Shown here in pieces: positions 48,739-50,293 of a stretch of 50,293 bases of DNA; positions within the stretch are counted from its first letter, which is position 1, and each line of letters starts with the position of its first letter. Origin of the DNA: Phycisphaerales bacterium (GTDB taxonomy: Bacteria; Planctomycetota; Phycisphaerae; Phycisphaerales; UBA1924); contig JAEPOJ010000019.1 in NCBI GenBank assembly GCA_017642965.1, positions 22,066 through 72,358 on the forward strand. The letters run 5' to 3'. The position numbers and the translations under genes are program-made. The notes beneath the pieces were generated by a model. That model did not search any database, was not told the origin of the DNA, and saw only the letters and a program-made list of their open reading frames with translations.

Positions 48739-50293
48739 TTACTCGTCGACGAAGACGCCGTAGAGGGAGGAGTTCTCCGGGGCGTCTTCGTTGCGTGAGC
48801 CGGTGGAGGTCGCGGTGTTGTTGGTGCGTCCGTTGCCCGAGTAGGAGTCGGTGCCGGCGAGGTCGAAGAAGCCTGAGAAGCTCATGACACCCGCAATGTC
48901 GTAGTGGTAGGAGTTGCTCCCCGACTGCCCTAGCGTCGCGCCTGCATTAGCTGAGTAGCGGTCATCGCCCTCCAGATCGATGAAGACGCCGATGGCCTGC
49001 ATGGAGGCGGCCCCGATGCCCAGCCCGTCGCAGCGGTAGGAGTCGTTGCCGGCCTTGTCGAGCAGGAGGGTGACGGACTCGTCCCAAACGCCGGACTGCG
49101 AGGCGGCGGTCATGGACCAGTAGGTGTCGTCGCCCGCGTCGTCGATGAGGATGCCGGCTGCCTGGTGGGCGGCGAAGCCCTGCCCGTAGCGGTTGGCGTG
49201 GTAGAGGTCGTGCCCGTTGTGGTCGCGGATGAGCCCGAGCCCGAAGTAGTACCCGCCGGCCTGCGAGAACTCGCCGGCGATGTACTGGTCGTTGCCGGCC
49301 ATGTCGTCGATGAGCCCGACGCCGCCGGCTGCGTACCCGCGGACGCCGAACCCGAAGCCCTGCGACATGCCGAGGTAGACTCCGGGCGTGCCGTAGGCGG
49401 AGGTGAAGTTGGGCCCGTTGGCCTGGTAGAGGTCGTTGCCGCCCCCGTCGATGATGGCGCCGAAGCCGCGCGGGCCGCCGACACCCTGGGCGAGTTTCTC
49501 GGCGTGGTAGACGTCGCGTCCTTCGCGGTCGATGATGAGCCCGATGCCGTAGAACCCGACGCCCTGCGACCAGCCGGACTCGGGCCCGGTGTTGGTGTAG
49601 GTGTCGTTGCCGGCCCGGTCGAGGATGATGCCGATGCCGAAGAGCCCGGTGGCCATGGAGGCGAGCTTGGTGGAGGTGTAGGTGTCGTTGCCGCTGTGGT
49701 CGTCGATAATGGCGCCGCCGAACACGCCGACGCCGGGGCCTGCGAAGGCGGCGTCGGAGCGGTAGGTGTCGTTGCCGCCCATGTCGATGATGATGTGGGA
49801 CGAGGCGCGCGATGCGGTGTCGAAGCCCTCGGGCCAGATGTAGGTGTCGTTGCCGCCGAGGTCGATCACGTGTCGGACGCGTGACATGTCGTAGGTGTTG
49901 TCCTCGGTGCCGCCCGCGACGAAGTGGAGCATGCCGCGCTCGTCCGCCACGCTGTAGGCGCGGATCTCGCCGGTGACGATCCCGACAAGCGAGGGGTCGT
50001 CCTCGCTCAGCCAGGCGTCGGGCTCCATCGCTTCGTCGCTCAGGAGCGTGTCGCCTCCGTAGGTGCGCTTCAGTGTTTCCCACTCGCCGAGGTGGTCGGA
50101 TGCCGTCTGCAGGTACAGCGGCAGCATCGTCGTGCTCATGCGGATCACGCCGACCTGCTGCTCCGCCTGCGCCGGGTCGATGGACCAGCTCTGGTGCATG
50201 GTGCGCATCAGCGACATCGGGGCTGCGGGCGAGTCGTGTGTGCTTGTGCGCGTGGGCGTTTGAGCCCTGAGTTCGTTGTGCTCGTATCCGATC
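48739..50293 (-). CDS. Protein with tandem GNDxY repeats (5' end beyond window)
   Basis: The frame is open from its stop codon at 48739 to the right edge with no stop codon, so the gene probably begins outside the window; an internal ATG is at complement 50215-50217. From about 120 residues in, at least twelve repeats of about 25-40 residues follow. Each has a Gly-rich, often aromatic strand and ends in 'hydrophobic-hydrophobic-D-x-x-G-N-D-x-Y', for example IIIDMGGNDTY, GIILDRAGNDTY, GLIDDMAGNDQY, GVFIDLEGDDRY. The Asp-rich turns recall calcium-binding beta-roll proteins, but this is not the RTX nonapeptide. The N-terminal visible part is not repetitive. A surface or calcium-binding role is inferred only from composition. 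Confidence 0.75.
   Translation of the reverse strand, partial: IGYEHNELRAQTPTRTSTHDSPAAPMSLMRTMHQSWSIDPAQAEQQVGVIRMSTTMLPLYLQTASDHLGEWETLKRTYGGDTLLSDEAMEPDAWLSEDDPSLVGIVTGEIRAYSVADERGMLHFVAGGTEDNTYDMSRVRHVIDLGGNDTYIWPEGFDTASRASSHIIIDMGGNDTYRSDAAFAGPGVGVFGGAIIDDHSGNDTYTSTKLASMATGLFGIGIILDRAGNDTYTNTGPESGWSQGVGFYGIGLIIDREGRDVYHAEKLAQGVGGPRGFGAIIDGGGNDLYQANGPNFTSAYGTPGVYLGMSQGFGFGVRGYAAGGVGLIDDMAGNDQYIAGEFSQAGGYYFGLGLIRDHNGHDLYHANRYGQGFAAHQAAGILIDDAGDDTYWSMTAASQSGVWDESVTLLLDKAGNDSYRCDGLGIGAASMQAIGVFIDLEGDDRYSANAGATLGQSGSNSYHYDIAGVMSFSGFFDLAGTDSYSGNGRTNNTATSTGSRNEDAPENSSLYGVFVDE

Noticed and set aside
49165-49884. 239-codon plus-strand frame inside the GNDxY repeat gene
   Set aside because: Val/Asp/Glu/Ala-rich antisense frame that mirrors the repeats of the real gene.
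1-50293. CRISPR arrays, insertion sequences, prophage or integron parts
   Set aside because: No regularly spaced direct repeats, transposase, integrase or phage structural genes were seen on either strand.

Overview
The window looks like chromosomal DNA of a planctomycete of the Phycisphaerae/Phycisphaerales type. Supporting signs are a secreted protein ending in a Cys-bounded dockerin (5402-5565), an exported protein with a PEP-CTERM-like tail (23666-24409), HEAT lipoproteins, a GC content that looks high (upper 50s percent by eye, not computed), and a mixture of Shine-Dalgarno-led and apparently leaderless genes. This assignment is inferred from protein style; there is no rRNA marker. I see no phage, transposase, CRISPR array or integrase. 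It reads as core chromosome with dense, short-gap genes, and both ends cut through genes.

Layout. 1-2553: a sodium/proton antiporter (cut at the left edge) and a divergent renalase-like FAD oxidoreductase. 2614-5565: large secreted dockerin protein. 5710-7067: tRNA-Asp with its terminator, a one-TM small protein and a membrane-anchored coiled-coil protein. 7317-12624 (minus): rpe, a catalytically dead histidine-phosphatase-like gene, accD, lnt and a HEAT lipoprotein. 12694-17594 (plus): UDP-sugar pyrophosphorylase, alpha/beta hydrolase, UMF1-type transporter, trpB. 17598-21685: TPR protein, HEAT lipoprotein, pseudokinase. 22023-24409: homogentisate dioxygenase and the PEP-CTERM-like protein. 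24584-28046: LolD/MacB-like ABC ATPase and FtsX-type permease. 28060-38529: uvrB, ArsR plus SRPBCC pair, then smc, a ClpP/NfeD-like serine protease and a zinc-ribbon membrane protein on the minus strand, then gcvH. 38601-45018: an unknown conserved-looking protein, STAS protein, hppD, MscS channel, pyruvate kinase, SDR. 45032-46169: thiG between palindromic repeats. 46248-50293: aspS, a globin-like protein and the end of a repetitive Asp/Gly-rich protein.

How the genes connect. hppD and hmgA are two consecutive steps of tyrosine breakdown but lie about 16 kb apart on opposite strands. rpe, accD, trpB, pyk, gcvH and thiG are central metabolism. lnt and two lipoproteins concern the cell envelope. 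smc and uvrB are chromosome maintenance. aspS and tRNA-Asp are both present, and AspRS carries a His typical of non-discriminating enzymes.

The most interesting structure is regulatory. An extended -10 element TGC-TANNNT recurs in correctly oriented positions upstream of seven genes. A second set of genes without Shine-Dalgarno sequences has a -10-like hexamer exactly 5-6 bases before the start codon, which predicts leaderless mRNAs. Other points are the GG(A/G)TGCC palindrome family around thiG, three proteins that have lost the key residues of their fold (pseudokinase, pseudo-phosphatase, globin without an F8 His), and the tandem GNDxY repeat protein at the right edge.
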